Notes: a model not told the origin generated them from the sequence alone. Numbered from the stretch's first letter, positions 33,896 through 44,185 are shown. The stretch is DNA of 64,000 bases from Candidatus Hydrogenedentota bacterium (GCA_029565395.1 JAKQOG010000086.1:36916-100915), one strand, 5' to 3'. Made by a program: numbers and translations.

Positions 33896-34316
33896 TCGTA
33901 CATTCTCCTTGTTATCCGTTTGTGCGCTTATCGCGCGTATCCACTGAATGTAGACGCGGATCAGGTTGGTTTATTCACATACCGCGTTTGAAGAAAATCA
34001 ATTATAGCAGACATTTCCGGTGTTTTGCCAAAAATCCATCGTTCTATTATCAGGCACTTAGACCACGATTTTGGGGGGATAGTTTTAGTTGGCCGCATCC
34101 GATTGGCGGGCAAGGACTTAACTGTCCGGTGAAGGGAACGTTTTGGATCTTTTCAAGCGGATTGCCTGGGAATAAATGGCAATAGAGGCTAGGAAGAAGA
34201 CATAATATGACCCGAAGCACGAGGATACTGTCCGGTGTGGAAACTATCGGCGGCATTTTCGTGATTACATCATCTATACGAAGAACCCCCGTGAACACGG
34301 AAAGAAGGAGATAGCA
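33896..34316. other. Intergenic region of about 420 bases, no gene seen
   Basis: The region separates two divergent genes. The word ACTGTCCGGTG-like occurs twice (near 34120 and 34222), and a weak dyad ATTGCC/GGCAAT lies near 34162-34184. No convincing promoter, tRNA or small gene could be recognised; 28-35-codon frames here lack support. Confidence 0.4.
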
Positions 34317-34910
34317 ATGAGTATCAAATGGATGAGTTTGGCCATGATGGCGGTATGTGCCGGTGTAGTGATTTCCGGCTGTTCCACGAGTACAGGCTAT
34401 GTGACGCTAAGTTACTTGCCGCAGGCGGATGCGCAACGCATTCAAGGATCGCAGGACGTGGAGATCAATGTGGTGGTGGTGGATGATCGTGCAATCAAGG
34501 ATCGCGTGAGTGCGAAAAAGAACATGCGCGGCGAGGAGATTGCGCCGATTGTGTCCTTGAATGAAGTGCATTCCGCGCTAAGGGAAGCCCTCACGGCCGA
34601 GTTTAAAAACCGCGGTTTCACGGTGGGCACCGGCGGGATTCAAGTCGAGTTCACGGTTGAACGGTTCTATAACAATTTTCAGCCGGGTTTCTGGGCGCGC
34701 AAGGCCAACACTAATTCGGACACGAAAGTGCGCGTGCTGTTGAGTGACGGCACGGAAGTTTTCCAGAAGAAGTTTCAGGACGAATGGAAACGGCCTGTGA
34801 TGTTGATGTCCGCCAAACGTGCTCAAATCGCTTTGAATCTTGCATTGAAGGACGCGGTGCAGAACTTGTTCAAAGATTCCGGGTTCCTGAGCGCGTTGTT
34901 TAAAAAGTAG
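34317..34910 (+). CDS. YajG-like lipoprotein
   Basis: A 197-residue lipoprotein with a lipobox 'VISGC' near residue 22. The mature part resembles the YajG family: 'SQDVEINVVVVDDRAIKDRVSAKKNMRGEEIAPIVSLNEVHSALREALTAEFKNRGF' followed by 'VEFTVERFYNNFQPGFWARKANTNSDTKVRVLLSDG'. YajG-like proteins are outer-membrane-directed lipoproteins of unknown function. GGAG stands six bases before the ATG. It stands alone, upstream of the dehydratase gene. Confidence 0.8.
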   Translation: MSIKWMSLAMMAVCAGVVISGCSTSTGYVTLSYLPQADAQRIQGSQDVEINVVVVDDRAIKDRVSAKKNMRGEEIAPIVSLNEVHSALREALTAEFKNRGFTVGTGGIQVEFTVERFYNNFQPGFWARKANTNSDTKVRVLLSDGTEVFQKKFQDEWKRPVMLMSAKRAQIALNLALKDAVQNLFKDSGFLSALFKK

Positions 34911-34998
34911 CGGGTTTAGGGTTTGGGGTTCAGGGTCTGGTGAAGAAAAGTGAAGATGAATAAAGCGAGTTTTAAGTAATGATGCTTAGTTTGAGCTA

Positions 34999-35019
34999 GC
35001 CTCAAGCCTCAAGCCTCAG
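34999..35019. repeat. Tandem GCCTCAA heptamer, three copies
   Basis: Three head-to-tail GCCTCAA units lie 17-37 bases before the dehydratase start. It is a possible slippage site; no function is evident. Confidence 0.55.
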
Positions 35020-35035
35020 ACGTGGAGTAAATGTC

Positions 35036-36730
35036 ATGGTGTCTCACAATGAAGGTCAGGGCATGGATCGTCATTTGACATCCTATGGGGATCGGGGGTT
35101 CAGCCGTTTTTTGCGGAAAGCCTTTCTGGCCTCGGCAGGGTATGATGCCGTGGATCTGGACCGGCCAATCATCGGCATTGTGGACACCAGTTCCGATTAC
35201 AATCCATGTCATCGTGAAATGCCCGCATTGGTGCAGGCGGTGAAACGCGGTGTGTTGGAATCAGGCGGGTTGCCGTTTGCGTTTCCGACCGCCTCGCTGC
35301 ATGAGATTTTGATCGCGCCCACGGCGATGCTGTTCCGCAATCTTGTGGCCATGGAAACGGAGGAGATGATCCGGGCGTATCCCATGGACGCCGTGGTGTT
35401 GCTGGGCGGATGCGACAAGACGGTGCCCGCGCAGTTGCTGGCGGCGGTTTCGGCGAATGTGCCTGCGATTTGCGTGGTGACCGGCCCGATGCTCACGGGC
35501 AGTTGGCGGGGCGAGCGGCTCGGGGCATGCACGGATTGCCGCCGTTATTGGGCGCATTACCGGGCGGGCGCTGTTTCGGAAGAAGAGATCGAGGCGGTCT
35601 CGCAGGCCTTGTGCCCCACCGGGGGCACCTGCATGGTGATGGGGACGGCGTCCACGATGGCGTGTCTCACGGAGGCGCTGGGCATGATGCTGCCGGGCGG
35701 AGCGACGCCTCCGTTCGGAACAGGCAATCGTTTACGGGCTGCCGTGGCGTCGGGACGCCGCGCGGTGGAGATGGCGCGCGAAGGGCTGTGCCCTCGGGAT
35801 ATTCTCACACGATCCGCTTTTCATAATGCGCTTGTGACATTGATGGCGCTTGGCGGGTCTACGAATGCGATTATTCATCTGATTGCCGTGGCGCGGCGCG
35901 CAGGGATTCCGCTGGCGCTCGACGATTTCCAGGCGATTTCCGACCGGGTTCCGTTGCTGGTGAATTGCAAACCGGCGGGCGCGGGGTACATGGAGGATTT
36001 TGACCGCGCGGGCGGGATGCCGATGCTGATGAAGGTGCTGGAACCCTTGCTGGAGCTTTCCGCGCGAACCGTCTCTGGCAAAACACTGAGAGAGAATTTA
36101 GCGGGGGCAACGGCGCCCGGCGCCTGGCAGGATACAATCCGGACCCTGGAGGCGCCTTTGGGCGGCACCGGCGCATTGGTAATGCTGAAGGGCACGCTTG
36201 CACCGGACGGTGCGGTGATCAAGGCGGCGGCGGCAAGCCCGCATCTGCTGCGGCACCGGGGTCCTGCCGTGGTGTTTGATTCGGCGGAGGATGCCGCAAC
36301 GCAAATTGACGCGCGGGCGGAACACATCACCCCTGACCATGTATTGGTGCTGCGCAATGCCGGGCCTGTGGGGGCGGGCATGCCCGAATCGGGGTCGCTG
36401 CCCATTCCAAAGAAGCTGGCGGCCGCCGGGGTGAAAGACATGGTGCGCGTATCTGATGCGCGCATGAGCGGGACGGCGTTCGGCGCGTGTGTGTTGCATG
36501 TATCGCCGGAGGCGGCGGTGGGGGGGCCGCTGGCCTTGGTGCGCGATGGGGATCTTATAGAATTGAATGTCCCGGAGCGAAAGATTGACTTGCTTGTGGA
36601 TGCCGGGGAACTTGCGAGGCGGCGCGCCGCGTTTACGCCGCCGCCGCTGCCTGAACGCGGCTGGGCCAGGCTCTATGCGGAGTATGTGCAGCAGGCGCAT
36701 TTGGGCGCGGATTTGGATTTCCTTTCCTAA
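35036..36730 (+). CDS. IlvD/Edd-family dehydratase, pentonate (L-arabinonate)-type
   Basis: This 564-residue Fe-S dehydratase converts a dihydroxy acid to a 2-keto-3-deoxy acid. The three Fe-S cysteines are visible at C58 ('DYNPCHRE'), C126 ('GGCDKTVPAQ') and C199 ('TGGTCMVMGTASTMACLTEALGMMLPG'). Their spacing is almost that of the [2Fe-2S] L-arabinonate dehydratase subgroup rather than that of E. coli IlvD. 'RVSDARMSGTAFGACVLHVSPEAAVGGPLALVRDGDLIELNVPERKIDLLV' is the C-terminal family block. It could thus serve pentose or uronic acid breakdown or isoleucine/valine synthesis; I favour sugar-acid degradation given the glycosidases nearby. GGAG precedes the ATG by eight bases. Confidence 0.85.
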   Translation: MVSHNEGQGMDRHLTSYGDRGFSRFLRKAFLASAGYDAVDLDRPIIGIVDTSSDYNPCHREMPALVQAVKRGVLESGGLPFAFPTASLHEILIAPTAMLFRNLVAMETEEMIRAYPMDAVVLLGGCDKTVPAQLLAAVSANVPAICVVTGPMLTGSWRGERLGACTDCRRYWAHYRAGAVSEEEIEAVSQALCPTGGTCMVMGTASTMACLTEALGMMLPGGATPPFGTGNRLRAAVASGRRAVEMAREGLCPRDILTRSAFHNALVTLMALGGSTNAIIHLIAVARRAGIPLALDDFQAISDRVPLLVNCKPAGAGYMEDFDRAGGMPMLMKVLEPLLELSARTVSGKTLRENLAGATAPGAWQDTIRTLEAPLGGTGALVMLKGTLAPDGAVIKAAAASPHLLRHRGPAVVFDSAEDAATQIDARAEHITPDHVLVLRNAGPVGAGMPESGSLPIPKKLAAAGVKDMVRVSDARMSGTAFGACVLHVSPEAAVGGPLALVRDGDLIELNVPERKIDLLVDAGELARRRAAFTPPPLPERGWARLYAEYVQQAHLGADLDFLS

Positions 36731-36745
36731 TCGGCAGGGGCCAAA

Positions 36746-36774
36746 TTGGATCAATCCCGCCGGTTCGGTACAAT
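36746..36774 (+). promoter_or_regulatory. Promoter TTGGAT-17-TACAAT of the GT2 fusion gene
   Basis: TTGGAT (36746-36751) and TACAAT (36769-36774) are separated by exactly 17 bp. The start point near 36781 lies just past the dehydratase stop, so the fusion gene has its own promoter. It also rules out an in-frame TTG at 36746 as a start on this transcript. Confidence 0.7.
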
Positions 36775-36817
36775 CTCCCTGACACAGATGGAGAATATCC
36801 TGAGCAGAAGTACTGTT

Positions 36818-39181
36818 ATGCAAACGAACACGACAGAAACAGAATCGGCAAAAGTCGAGGAATACATAGGCCCGGTGCGCGGCATTATTTCGACCCATGA
36901 TCACCGGGGCCGCCCGTTTGATCTGACCGACCTTAAAAAATGGATCCTCTTGAATAAAAACTATTTCAAGGCGGAGAAGATTGATGTGCGGGTGGTGAAA
37001 GAGGGTCTGCGGCTCATGCCCGAATTGTTGGCGCATGCCCGGATCGAAAAAATCCCTTTGTCATTGCGGACGGACTGTGAGGCAGGGCCTGATCAGCTTC
37101 CCACGCTGGCGCAGGGGGGATTGCTGGATGTATTTATTTGCCCGCCGGTTTTTTCCTGGGAGAAGGCGGGGCCATGGATATGCGCGTGTGAAGAGGCCGG
37201 GCTGCCCATCCGGGTGCAGCTCCAGCCGCCATTTGAGCAGAGGGAAGATCTGGAAGGTTTGGCGGGAATGCTGAGTCCGGCTTCATCTGTCAACGTGGCG
37301 CTGTATGATCCGTTTTTACCGCAACCGGTGTACACCGTCCGGCCCGAAGAGATACTAAGGAGCATGAACGGGCTGGTCCGCGCGCTGGATTCGCTCAACA
37401 TCGAGGCAAACCTGCTGCATGTGCCGTTTTGTCTGGCGGAGGAAGCCAACCGGCCGCACGTAGTGAATGAACAACAGTTTTTTCTCGATCATCAACACTA
37501 CTTGCGCACGGCGTATACCTTTGCGGAAAATTTGCACCATCGGGGTCCCAAACGCCTGGGTAAGGCGGTGGAAAACCTGCTTGCACGCCACACGTCCCTG
37601 CACAACGCCATTGATAATTCCTTGTTTCCGTGGCTGATTAATCATCCTTTGATCTACATCCGCGTATGGATGCTGCACAAATTCACGCGGCATTTATTTT
37701 TCCTGCGGAGTCCGAAACCGCTGCCGGAAAACGTTTCCGAATTTGAAGCGGAAGTGGAACGGATGAAACGCAAAAAGCAGAAGGAACTGGGGCCTGCCTG
37801 TGTTGCATGCCGGTTTAAACGCATCTGCGGCCATGCCACGGAGGAAATGAAGCGCTGTCTGCCGGGGATTCCGGTGCGGGCGGTGGCGGGAGAAGAAATT
37901 GTGTCTCCCCGCGCATTGGCCGCTCAGAGGAAACGCTATTACGACGCACCGGATCAAAAACGGCTTGAACAGCCGGGCCGTCTTCAGGAACTTGCCGAAA
38001 CGGCGCGGCAAATTATCCTGCACGATCCGCCCACGCGTGAAATTTCCCCGGACGACTATGAGATTGAGAAGCATTATACCCATCACATGCCCGGGGCGGT
38101 GCGCTGGCTCTCGTTTGTCAATGCCGAGCATCAGAGCACGGTGCTGGCCAGATTGGAACCGCCGTTCACGATGGGTCTGACCTTCGGCGGCGGGATCGCG
38201 AGCCATATCGGATTCAGTTTCGGCCGGCACGCGCGCATTATATGCCCTATGACCGGCTATTCCCACCGGATCACATTGCATGTGGACAAGGACGGCCGCT
38301 ATGTGCTGCTGCGCGACGGCGTTCTGGTGCGGCCCACGGAATTCGCAGGCCAGCGGCGCCTTCCGCCCTTGTTGGCGGGATGTCTTGAACCGCGCATCTC
38401 CATTCACAACATTGACGGCATGATCCTCACGCAGACGCTGCTTCTGTGGGAAGGCGAGCGCCCTGTCCACCATCCTCTGGAAGAGATCAAATATTCCGTG
38501 ATCATTGTAAGCACCCGTTATTCCCGCCGCCTCCAAGCCACCTTAATGGCCCTGGCGCATCAGGAAGATATCAATCCGAATTGTCTGGAAGTGGTGATTG
38601 GCTATGTGCCCGGGATCGACACGACGGACGACCTGATCGACAGCATGCGGCGGGCGCATCCACGGCTGCGGATCGTGCGTGCGCCGTTTTCCGAAGACTA
38701 TGTCCGCGCGAAAGGATTCATGATTAATGAATCGTTTCATGCTTCCTCCGGGAAGTGGATCGTGCTTCTCGATGCGGACATCATTCTTCCTCCGGACTTT
38801 TTCGCCACCCTCGACAAGCATACCGAAGGCGCCTACTTTGTTGCCCCCGACGGACGCAGAATGTTAACCCCGGAAACCACCGCGCGCATCCTGCTGGGCG
38901 ATATCCGGCCGTGGGAAAACTATGAAGCGCTGGCGCTTTCCGAGGGCGAATACCGTTTCCGGGAAGCGAACCGCACGCCCATTGGATTTTGCCAATGCGT
39001 GCGCCGGGAAGTTCTTGAGAAGAACCCTTATCATGAACTGGATCATTTCGAGTCTTCCGACTGGTTCTTTGGCTGGGAAACCATCAAGCGTTTTGGGAAA
39101 GAACGCCGCATGGAAGGGATGGTGGTTCTCCATCTGGATCACGGCGGCAGCCAGTGGTATGGCGCCGCGAAGCACATGTGA
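36818..39181 (+). CDS. Degenerate radical-SAM/SPASM-like domain fused to GT2 glycosyltransferase
   Basis: A protein of about 787 residues with an unusual build. Residues about 20-340 look like a radical-SAM/SPASM TIM barrel ('FDLTDLKKWILLNKNYFKAEKIDVRVVKEGLRLMPELLAHARI', 'PTLAQGGLLDVFICPPVFSW'), but the CxxxCxxC cluster motif is absent. It ends in a SPASM-like Cys cluster 'CVACRFKRICGHATEEMKRC' at about 327. A middle region of about 400-540 follows. The C-terminal third (about 557-760) is a GT2 domain ('YSVIIVSTRYSRRLQATLMALAHQ', DxD-type 'LLDADIILPPDFFATL', 'WFFGWETIKRFG'). Several starts exist; ATG 36818 is chosen from the promoter position, though ATG 36788 is possible. Its product is unknown; glycosylation of a peptide or cell-surface polymer is a guess. 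Confidence 0.72.
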   Translation: MQTNTTETESAKVEEYIGPVRGIISTHDHRGRPFDLTDLKKWILLNKNYFKAEKIDVRVVKEGLRLMPELLAHARIEKIPLSLRTDCEAGPDQLPTLAQGGLLDVFICPPVFSWEKAGPWICACEEAGLPIRVQLQPPFEQREDLEGLAGMLSPASSVNVALYDPFLPQPVYTVRPEEILRSMNGLVRALDSLNIEANLLHVPFCLAEEANRPHVVNEQQFFLDHQHYLRTAYTFAENLHHRGPKRLGKAVENLLARHTSLHNAIDNSLFPWLINHPLIYIRVWMLHKFTRHLFFLRSPKPLPENVSEFEAEVERMKRKKQKELGPACVACRFKRICGHATEEMKRCLPGIPVRAVAGEEIVSPRALAAQRKRYYDAPDQKRLEQPGRLQELAETARQIILHDPPTREISPDDYEIEKHYTHHMPGAVRWLSFVNAEHQSTVLARLEPPFTMGLTFGGGIASHIGFSFGRHARIICPMTGYSHRITLHVDKDGRYVLLRDGVLVRPTEFAGQRRLPPLLAGCLEPRISIHNIDGMILTQTLLLWEGERPVHHPLEEIKYSVIIVSTRYSRRLQATLMALAHQEDINPNCLEVVIGYVPGIDTTDDLIDSMRRAHPRLRIVRAPFSEDYVRAKGFMINESFHASSGKWIVLLDADIILPPDFFATLDKHTEGAYFVAPDGRRMLTPETTARILLGDIRPWENYEALALSEGEYRFREANRTPIGFCQCVRREVLEKNPYHELDHFESSDWFFGWETIKRFGKERRMEGMVVLHLDHGGSQWYGAAKHM

Positions 39182-39210
39182 CGCGGATCCGTTCCAGCTA
39201 TTTTTCCCGG

Positions 39211-40320
39211 TTATTCCCGGGAGCGGCGGATTTTTTCGCGGAATTCCTGTTGGAGCGGGTAGTTTCGGGGGTCGTTATTGTCTTCAAATTCTTTGAGCAA
39301 ATCGCGCTGACGGCGGGTAATCCGGGCAGGCGTCTCAACGAGGATTTTGACAATGAGATCGCCCTGCCGGTAACCGCGGAGATCGGGGAGGCCCAGTCCG
39401 CGCAGGCGGAGATGCGTGCCCGGTTGTGTCCCGGGGGGTATTTTCAATTCGGCTTCGCCATCGAGGGTGGGGACGCGTATGGTGTCGCCCATGGCGGCCT
39501 GATAAAAGGTGATGGGGACTTCACACAGGAGCATGGTGCCGTCACGCGCGAACAACTCGTGCGGGGTGACTTCCATGAGGATGTAGAGGTCTCCGCGGGG
39601 TCCGCCGCCCGCGCCGGGTTCACCTTCGCCGGTGACGCGCAGCCGGGAACCGGTATCGACGCCGGCGGGGACGTCAACGGCCAATTCGCGGATGGTTTTG
39701 ACGTGGCCCGCGCCATGGCAGCTTCGGCAGGGTTTGGTGACGATGCGCCCCGCGCCGCGGCATTGGGGGCAGGTTCGGGTGACGCTGAAAAAGCCGTGTG
39801 CGACGCGGACCTGGCCGGTGCCCCGGCATTGAGAGCAGGATTCCGGCTGTGATCCGGCGGCGGCGCCGCTGCCCTTGCAATCGCCGCAGGTTTCCTGGCG
39901 GTGAAAGCGGATTTTTTTCTTGGCGCCGAAGGCGGCGTCCTTAAGGGAAATGTTGAGATGAAATTCGAGGTCGTTGCCCGGTCTTGCTCCGCCGCGTCGG
40001 CGAGGTCCCTGGCCAAAGAACATATCGAACACGTCTTCGAAGGGGGCGTCAAATCCTCCGCCGAACCCGCTGAAAGGCCCCTGGCTGAAAGGTTGGCCGT
40101 CGGTGGTTCCGAATTGATCGTATTGCTGCCGCTTTTCCGGATTTTTCAGGATGTCGTAGGCCGCGTTGATTTCTTTAAGCTTTTCTTCCCCGGCCTTGTC
40201 GCCGCCGGTCTTGTCGGGATGGTATTTATGGGCCAGCTTGATATACGCCTTGCGCAGTTCCTCCTGAGAGGCGGTTCTTGGCACGCCCAATATCTCGTAT
40301 AGGTCCCGTTGTTGCGGCAT
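39211..40320 (-). CDS. dnaJ: DnaJ co-chaperone
   Basis: This 369-residue type I Hsp40 stimulates DnaK's ATPase and delivers clients. The J domain (1-70) contains the HPD motif in '[12 protein letters not shown]'. A Gly/Phe-rich linker follows, then the four zinc-binding repeats 'CGDCKGSG', 'CSQCRGTG', 'CPQCRGAG' and 'CRSCHGAG', and the C-terminal substrate-binding domains ('[27 protein letters not shown]'). Length is normal. It is the last gene of the hrcA-grpE-dnaK-dnaJ operon, 74 bases after dnaK. Confidence 0.97.
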   Translation of the reverse strand: MPQQRDLYEILGVPRTASQEELRKAYIKLAHKYHPDKTGGDKAGEEKLKEINAAYDILKNPEKRQQYDQFGTTDGQPFSQGPFSGFGGGFDAPFEDVFDMFFGQGPRRRGGARPGNDLEFHLNISLKDAAFGAKKKIRFHRQETCGDCKGSGAAAGSQPESCSQCRGTGQVRVAHGFFSVTRTCPQCRGAGRIVTKPCRSCHGAGHVKTIRELAVDVPAGVDTGSRLRVTGEGEPGAGGGPRGDLYILMEVTPHELFARDGTMLLCEVPITFYQAAMGDTIRVPTLDGEAELKIPPGTQPGTHLRLRGLGLPDLRGYRQGDLIVKILVETPARITRRQRDLLKEFEDNNDPRNYPLQQEFREKIRRSRE

Positions 40321-40394
40321 AGTGCTTTCTTTGATTCAACACTTCATGGCCCGCGGCTTATGGCGTATGGGCTGTGAGTACGGAATTTTTTTCA

Positions 40395-42362
40395 TTAATT
40401 CTTTCGTTTGTCTTCATCATCGACGACCGTGAAGTCGGCATCCACCGTGCTGCCGCGCCCGCCATGGCCCGCGGCTTGATTGGGATCCACATATTCGGGT
40501 CCCCCGCCCCCCGCCGGTCCACCGCCCGTGGGGCCGGCGCCCGGGGCGCCCTGTTGCTGTGCGGAGGCCGCCGCATACATGGCTTCGGCCAGTTTATGCG
40601 AAGCCTGGGTGAGTCTTTGCGCGGCGGCCTCGATAGTGGCGGGATTGCCGCCTTCGAGGGCCTTGCGCAATTCGGCACAGGCATCCTGGATGTTTTTTTT
40701 GTCGGTGTCGCCGATTTTGTCACCATGCTCGTTCAATGTTTTTTCGGTGGTATAGAGCAGGGTATCGGCGTTGTTGCGCGTTTCGATGTCCTTCTTCTTG
40801 TCCTTGTCTTCGGAGGCGTGTTGTTCGGCTTCGCGGACCATGCGGTTGATCTCGTCTTCGGAAAGCCCGCTGGAGGATTCGATGCGGATTTTTTGCTCCT
40901 TGCTGGTGGCGAGATCCTTTGCGGAGACGTGAACGATGCCGTTTGCGTCAATATCGAAGGAGACCTCGATCTGGGGGATGCCCCGGGGTGCGGGAGGAAT
41001 GCCCATGAGGTCGAATCGTCCGAGGGTGCGGTTATCACGGGCGAGTTCGCGTTCGCCCTGGAGCACGTGGATGGTGACGGCGGTCTGGCTGTCGGCGGCG
41101 GTGGAGAAGATCTGCCGTTTGGTGACGGGGATGGTGGTGTTCCGGTCGATTAGCTTGGTGCAAATGCCGCCGAGGGTTTCGATGCCGAGAGAGAGCGGAG
41201 TCACGTCGAGCAGCAGAACGTCTTTGACTTCACCCGCCAGTACGCCTGCTTGAATTGCGGCGCCGACGGCGACGACTTCGTCGGGATTGACGCCACGGTG
41301 CGGCTCTTTATTGAAAATGTCTTTTACGATCTTGCCGACCGACGGCATGCGGGTCATCCCGCCGACCAGGATCACTTCATCGATTTGCGCGGCATTCAAG
41401 CCCGCGTCTTCAAGTGCGCGGTAGCAGGGGTTTTTCGTGCGCTGGAGGAGGTGGTCGCACAATTGTTCAAGCTTTGCGCGCGTAAGGGTGTAATTCATGT
41501 GTTTTGGGCCGGAGGCATCGGCGGTTATGAAGGGGAGGTTGACATCGGTGTTGAGGGCGGAGGACAACTCGCACTTGGCCTTTTCGGCGGCTTCTTTGAG
41601 GCGTTGGAGGGCCATGGGATCTTTTCGGAGATCGATTCCATAGTCTTTGAGGAATTCGTCGGCGAGCCAGTTGATTACGCACTGGTCGAAGTCGTCGCCG
41701 CCGAGATGGGTGTCGCCGTTGGTGCTGAGGACCTCGAAGCTGTCGTCGCCGATGGCGAGGATGGAAATATCGAAGGTGCCGCCGCCGAGGTCATAGACGG
41801 CAATCTTTTCATTCTTCTTTTTGTCCAGGCCGTAGGCGAGGGCCGCGGCGGTGGGCTCGTTGATAATACGCAGGACATCGAGACCGGCAATTTTGCCCGC
41901 GTCCTTGGTGGCCTGACGCTGTGCATCGTTGAAGTACGCGGGTACGGTCACCACGGCTTGGGTCACGGTGGCGCCCAGATAGGTTTCCGCCGTTTCCTTC
42001 ATTTTTTGGAGGATCATGGCGGAAATTTCGGGGGGCCGGTAGGATTTTCCCATGGCCTGGACTTCGCAGTCGCCGGAGGCGGTTTTGGTGACCTTGTAGG
42101 GGACCAATTTTTCTTCTTCGGTCACTTCACTGTGCCGCCGGCCCATGAATCGTTTGATGGAGAAGATGGTGTTCATGGGGTTTGTCACGGCCTGCCGTTT
42201 GGCCACCGTGCCGACGAGGCGTTCGCCGTCTTTGGTGAATGCGACGACGGAGGGCGTGGTCCGGCTGCCTTCGGTATTGGCGATAACCACCGGTTCTCCG
42301 CCTTCCATGACCGCGACGCAGGAATTCGTGGTTCCCAAGTCTATTCCAATTACTTTATTCAT
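40395..42362 (-). CDS. dnaK: DnaK (Hsp70) chaperone
   Basis: A 655-residue Hsp70. The N-terminal ATPase opens '[20 protein letters not shown]' and carries '[15 protein letters not shown]' and '[17 protein letters not shown]'. The substrate-binding domain has '[56 protein letters not shown]'. The helical lid ends in a Gly/Ala/Pro-rich tail before '[18 protein letters not shown]'. GGAGG stands ten bases before ATG 42362. It lies within the CIRCE-controlled operon, 30 bases after grpE. Confidence 0.98.
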   Translation of the reverse strand: MNKVIGIDLGTTNSCVAVMEGGEPVVIANTEGSRTTPSVVAFTKDGERLVGTVAKRQAVTNPMNTIFSIKRFMGRRHSEVTEEEKLVPYKVTKTASGDCEVQAMGKSYRPPEISAMILQKMKETAETYLGATVTQAVVTVPAYFNDAQRQATKDAGKIAGLDVLRIINEPTAAALAYGLDKKKNEKIAVYDLGGGTFDISILAIGDDSFEVLSTNGDTHLGGDDFDQCVINWLADEFLKDYGIDLRKDPMALQRLKEAAEKAKCELSSALNTDVNLPFITADASGPKHMNYTLTRAKLEQLCDHLLQRTKNPCYRALEDAGLNAAQIDEVILVGGMTRMPSVGKIVKDIFNKEPHRGVNPDEVVAVGAAIQAGVLAGEVKDVLLLDVTPLSLGIETLGGICTKLIDRNTTIPVTKRQIFSTAADSQTAVTIHVLQGERELARDNRTLGRFDLMGIPPAPRGIPQIEVSFDIDANGIVHVSAKDLATSKEQKIRIESSSGLSEDEINRMVREAEQHASEDKDKKKDIETRNNADTLLYTTEKTLNEHGDKIGDTDKKNIQDACAELRKALEGGNPATIEAAAQRLTQASHKLAEAMYAAASAQQQGAPGAGPTGGGPAGGGGPEYVDPNQAAGHGGRGSTVDADFTVVDDEDKRKN

Positions 42363-42392
42363 ACCTGTATATCCTCCGATGTGGCATACTCG

Positions 42393-43031
42393 CTACATTG
42401 TTTCTATTTCTTCCGGTGTGGTCTCTTCCACCGCCGGGCCTTTGCTTACAATTACTTTCGCCGGGCGGATCACGTACTCGCCGATCCGGTATCCGCGCAG
42501 ACATTCCTCCAGGACGGTGTCCGCCGGATGATCCTCCGAGGGAATGCACGACAACGCTTCATGCACCTTTGGGTCGAAGGGCACGCCTTGAGCCGGGATG
42601 GCTTCGAGACCGGCGCCGGCCATGACGGCGCGGAATTGTCCCAGGATCAGCTCAATCCCCCGCGACACTTCGTCTGAGGCATTATCTTTATGATCAAGGG
42701 CGCGTTCGAGATTATCGAGAACGGGCAACAGATTTTGGATAAGTCCCTCCGCGGCCGTTTTGCGGATGCGTTCCATTTCGCGGAGGTTCCGTTTTTTTGA
42801 ATTATCAAATTCGGCGCGCAAACGAAGCATTTGATCCTTGAGGGTATCGCGCTCTTGAGTGAGCGATTCCACTTCGCGGGTCAACGCGGCGGCGGGATCT
42901 TCCGGGGGTTCCGGGGCTTCCGGCTCCGGAGCGGATTCGGGCACGCCGGGCTCCTCAGCGCCGTTTGTCTCTTCGGCTTCTTGCGCTTCGGGCTGTTCCT
43001 CTGCTTCCGTATGTTTAACGTCTTTTTTCAT
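42393..43031 (-). CDS. grpE: GrpE nucleotide-exchange factor
   Basis: This 212-residue protein exchanges ADP on DnaK. Its acidic Glu/Pro-rich N-terminus (about 1-50) is unusually long ('EAEEQPEAQEAEETNG'). It is followed by a coiled coil ('LTREVESLTQERDTLKDQMLRLRAEFDNSKKRNLREMER') and the C-terminal beta-wing ('EALSCIPSEDHPADTVLEECLRGYRIGEYVIRPAKVIVSKG'). AGGAG precedes the ATG. It lies between hrcA and dnaK. Confidence 0.96.
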   Translation of the reverse strand: MKKDVKHTEAEEQPEAQEAEETNGAEEPGVPESAPEPEAPEPPEDPAAALTREVESLTQERDTLKDQMLRLRAEFDNSKKRNLREMERIRKTAAEGLIQNLLPVLDNLERALDHKDNASDEVSRGIELILGQFRAVMAGAGLEAIPAQGVPFDPKVHEALSCIPSEDHPADTVLEECLRGYRIGEYVIRPAKVIVSKGPAVEETTPEEIETM

Positions 43032-43088
43032 GCTTCTCCTGACCGCAAATACAACTCCTTGTCCACAGGAGCGTAGTTCGTGTTGAGT

Positions 43089-44144
43089 TTATCCGCCCAA
43101 ACGCGTCAATATCCGGCCCACCATGGAGGCGGTATAATCCACGATGGCGGTTAATCGCGGGTACGGCATTCTCCGGGGCCCCAAAACGCCAATGGCCCCC
43201 ACGGGTTGCCCATCCACGTGGTAGGGGGATGCCACCACGCTGATGCCTTCCACGCCTTTGCCTTGGAACTCGGCGCCGATCAAAACCGATCCGCGGGTGC
43301 GTTCGCTTTCCATGGCGGCGCTTCGGAGCAAATCGACGAGGCGGTCCCGTTCTTCAAGGAGGCCAAAGACCTCGCGGGCGCGTTCGATATCCCGGAATTC
43401 GGGTTGCTCAAACAACTGGGTGGCGCCTTCCAAAAAAACCTGGCCGGAACGTTGCGCGGGCATCAGGCTGAGGACTTGGAGCGCCTCTTCCGCCAATCGC
43501 CGCTGCTCATCGAGAAAGTTTCGAAGTTTGGCGTTTAACGCCGCCGATAGCCCATCCACCGCAACACCGTTCAGGTGATCATTTAAGAATTGGTTGAGCG
43601 TGGGCAGATGGTCTGCATCCAGTTCCCGCTCGGTTTGTACCATCATGGAGCGTACCCGGCCATAGTTATCGACCAGCAGTACCGCCATACGGTCGCGGGT
43701 GACGGGCATGAGTTCCAGCCGTTTCACTACGGCGGCCCGTTCGCTCGGGGCTTCCGCAATACCTGCCTGATGGGTGATTAAAGCCAGCAAATGGCTGGTT
43801 TGCTTGAGCACCTCATCCGCATCGTTCAGCCGTTGTGCATATTCAACTTCTATGCGCTCCCGTTCCGCACCGGTCAGCTCCTGTACCCGCATCAGGTAAT
43901 CCACATAGTATCGGTACCCGCGATCCGTTGGGACCCGGCCTGAACTGGTATGGACTTGTTGCAGATACCCCTGTTCCTCCAGATCGGCCATCGTGTTGCG
44001 CACCGTGGCCGGACTGAGGTCCAGGGCAAAGCGTTTAACGACCGTTCGAGACCCCACCGGCTCCGCTGTGGTGATATAACTATGCACCACCGCATGCAGG
44101 ATGGTGGCCTCCCGTTCATTGAGTTCGGGCGCTTGGCGCATCAT
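43089..44144 (-). CDS. hrcA: HrcA heat-shock repressor
   Basis: This 351-residue repressor binds CIRCE operators and is kept active by chaperonin GroEL in known systems. The winged HTH near the N-terminus reads 'LNEREATILHAVVHSYITTAEPVGSRTVVKRFALDLSPATVRNTMADLEEQGYLQQVHTSSGRVPTDRGYRYYVDYLM', which matches the family closely. The GAF-like/dimerisation half ends 'HVDGQPVGAIGVLGPRRMPYPRLTAIVDYTASMVGRILTRLGG'. ATG 44144 is chosen: GAGGA stands nine bases before it, and a longer frame would begin inside the CIRCE. It is the first gene of the heat-shock operon, autoregulated by the operator in its own leader. Confidence 0.97.
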   Translation of the reverse strand: MMRQAPELNEREATILHAVVHSYITTAEPVGSRTVVKRFALDLSPATVRNTMADLEEQGYLQQVHTSSGRVPTDRGYRYYVDYLMRVQELTGAERERIEVEYAQRLNDADEVLKQTSHLLALITHQAGIAEAPSERAAVVKRLELMPVTRDRMAVLLVDNYGRVRSMMVQTERELDADHLPTLNQFLNDHLNGVAVDGLSAALNAKLRNFLDEQRRLAEEALQVLSLMPAQRSGQVFLEGATQLFEQPEFRDIERAREVFGLLEERDRLVDLLRSAAMESERTRGSVLIGAEFQGKGVEGISVVASPYHVDGQPVGAIGVLGPRRMPYPRLTAIVDYTASMVGRILTRLGG

Positions 44145-44158
44145 GTTCTGCGTCCTCG

Positions 44159-44185
44159 TTAGCACTCATTATAGTCGAGTGCTAA
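44159..44185 (-). promoter_or_regulatory. Perfect CIRCE operator
   Basis: TTAGCACTC-N9-GAGTGCTAA, exact consensus, lies between the promoter and the hrcA start, at about +4 to +30. It is direct evidence that hrcA-grpE-dnaK-dnaJ is HrcA-controlled. Confidence 0.97.

Noticed and set aside
34207..34314. 35-codon frame before the YajG-like gene
   Set aside because: Weak ribosome-binding site and Arg-rich composition like random sequence; its end overlaps the ribosome-binding site of the lipoprotein gene.
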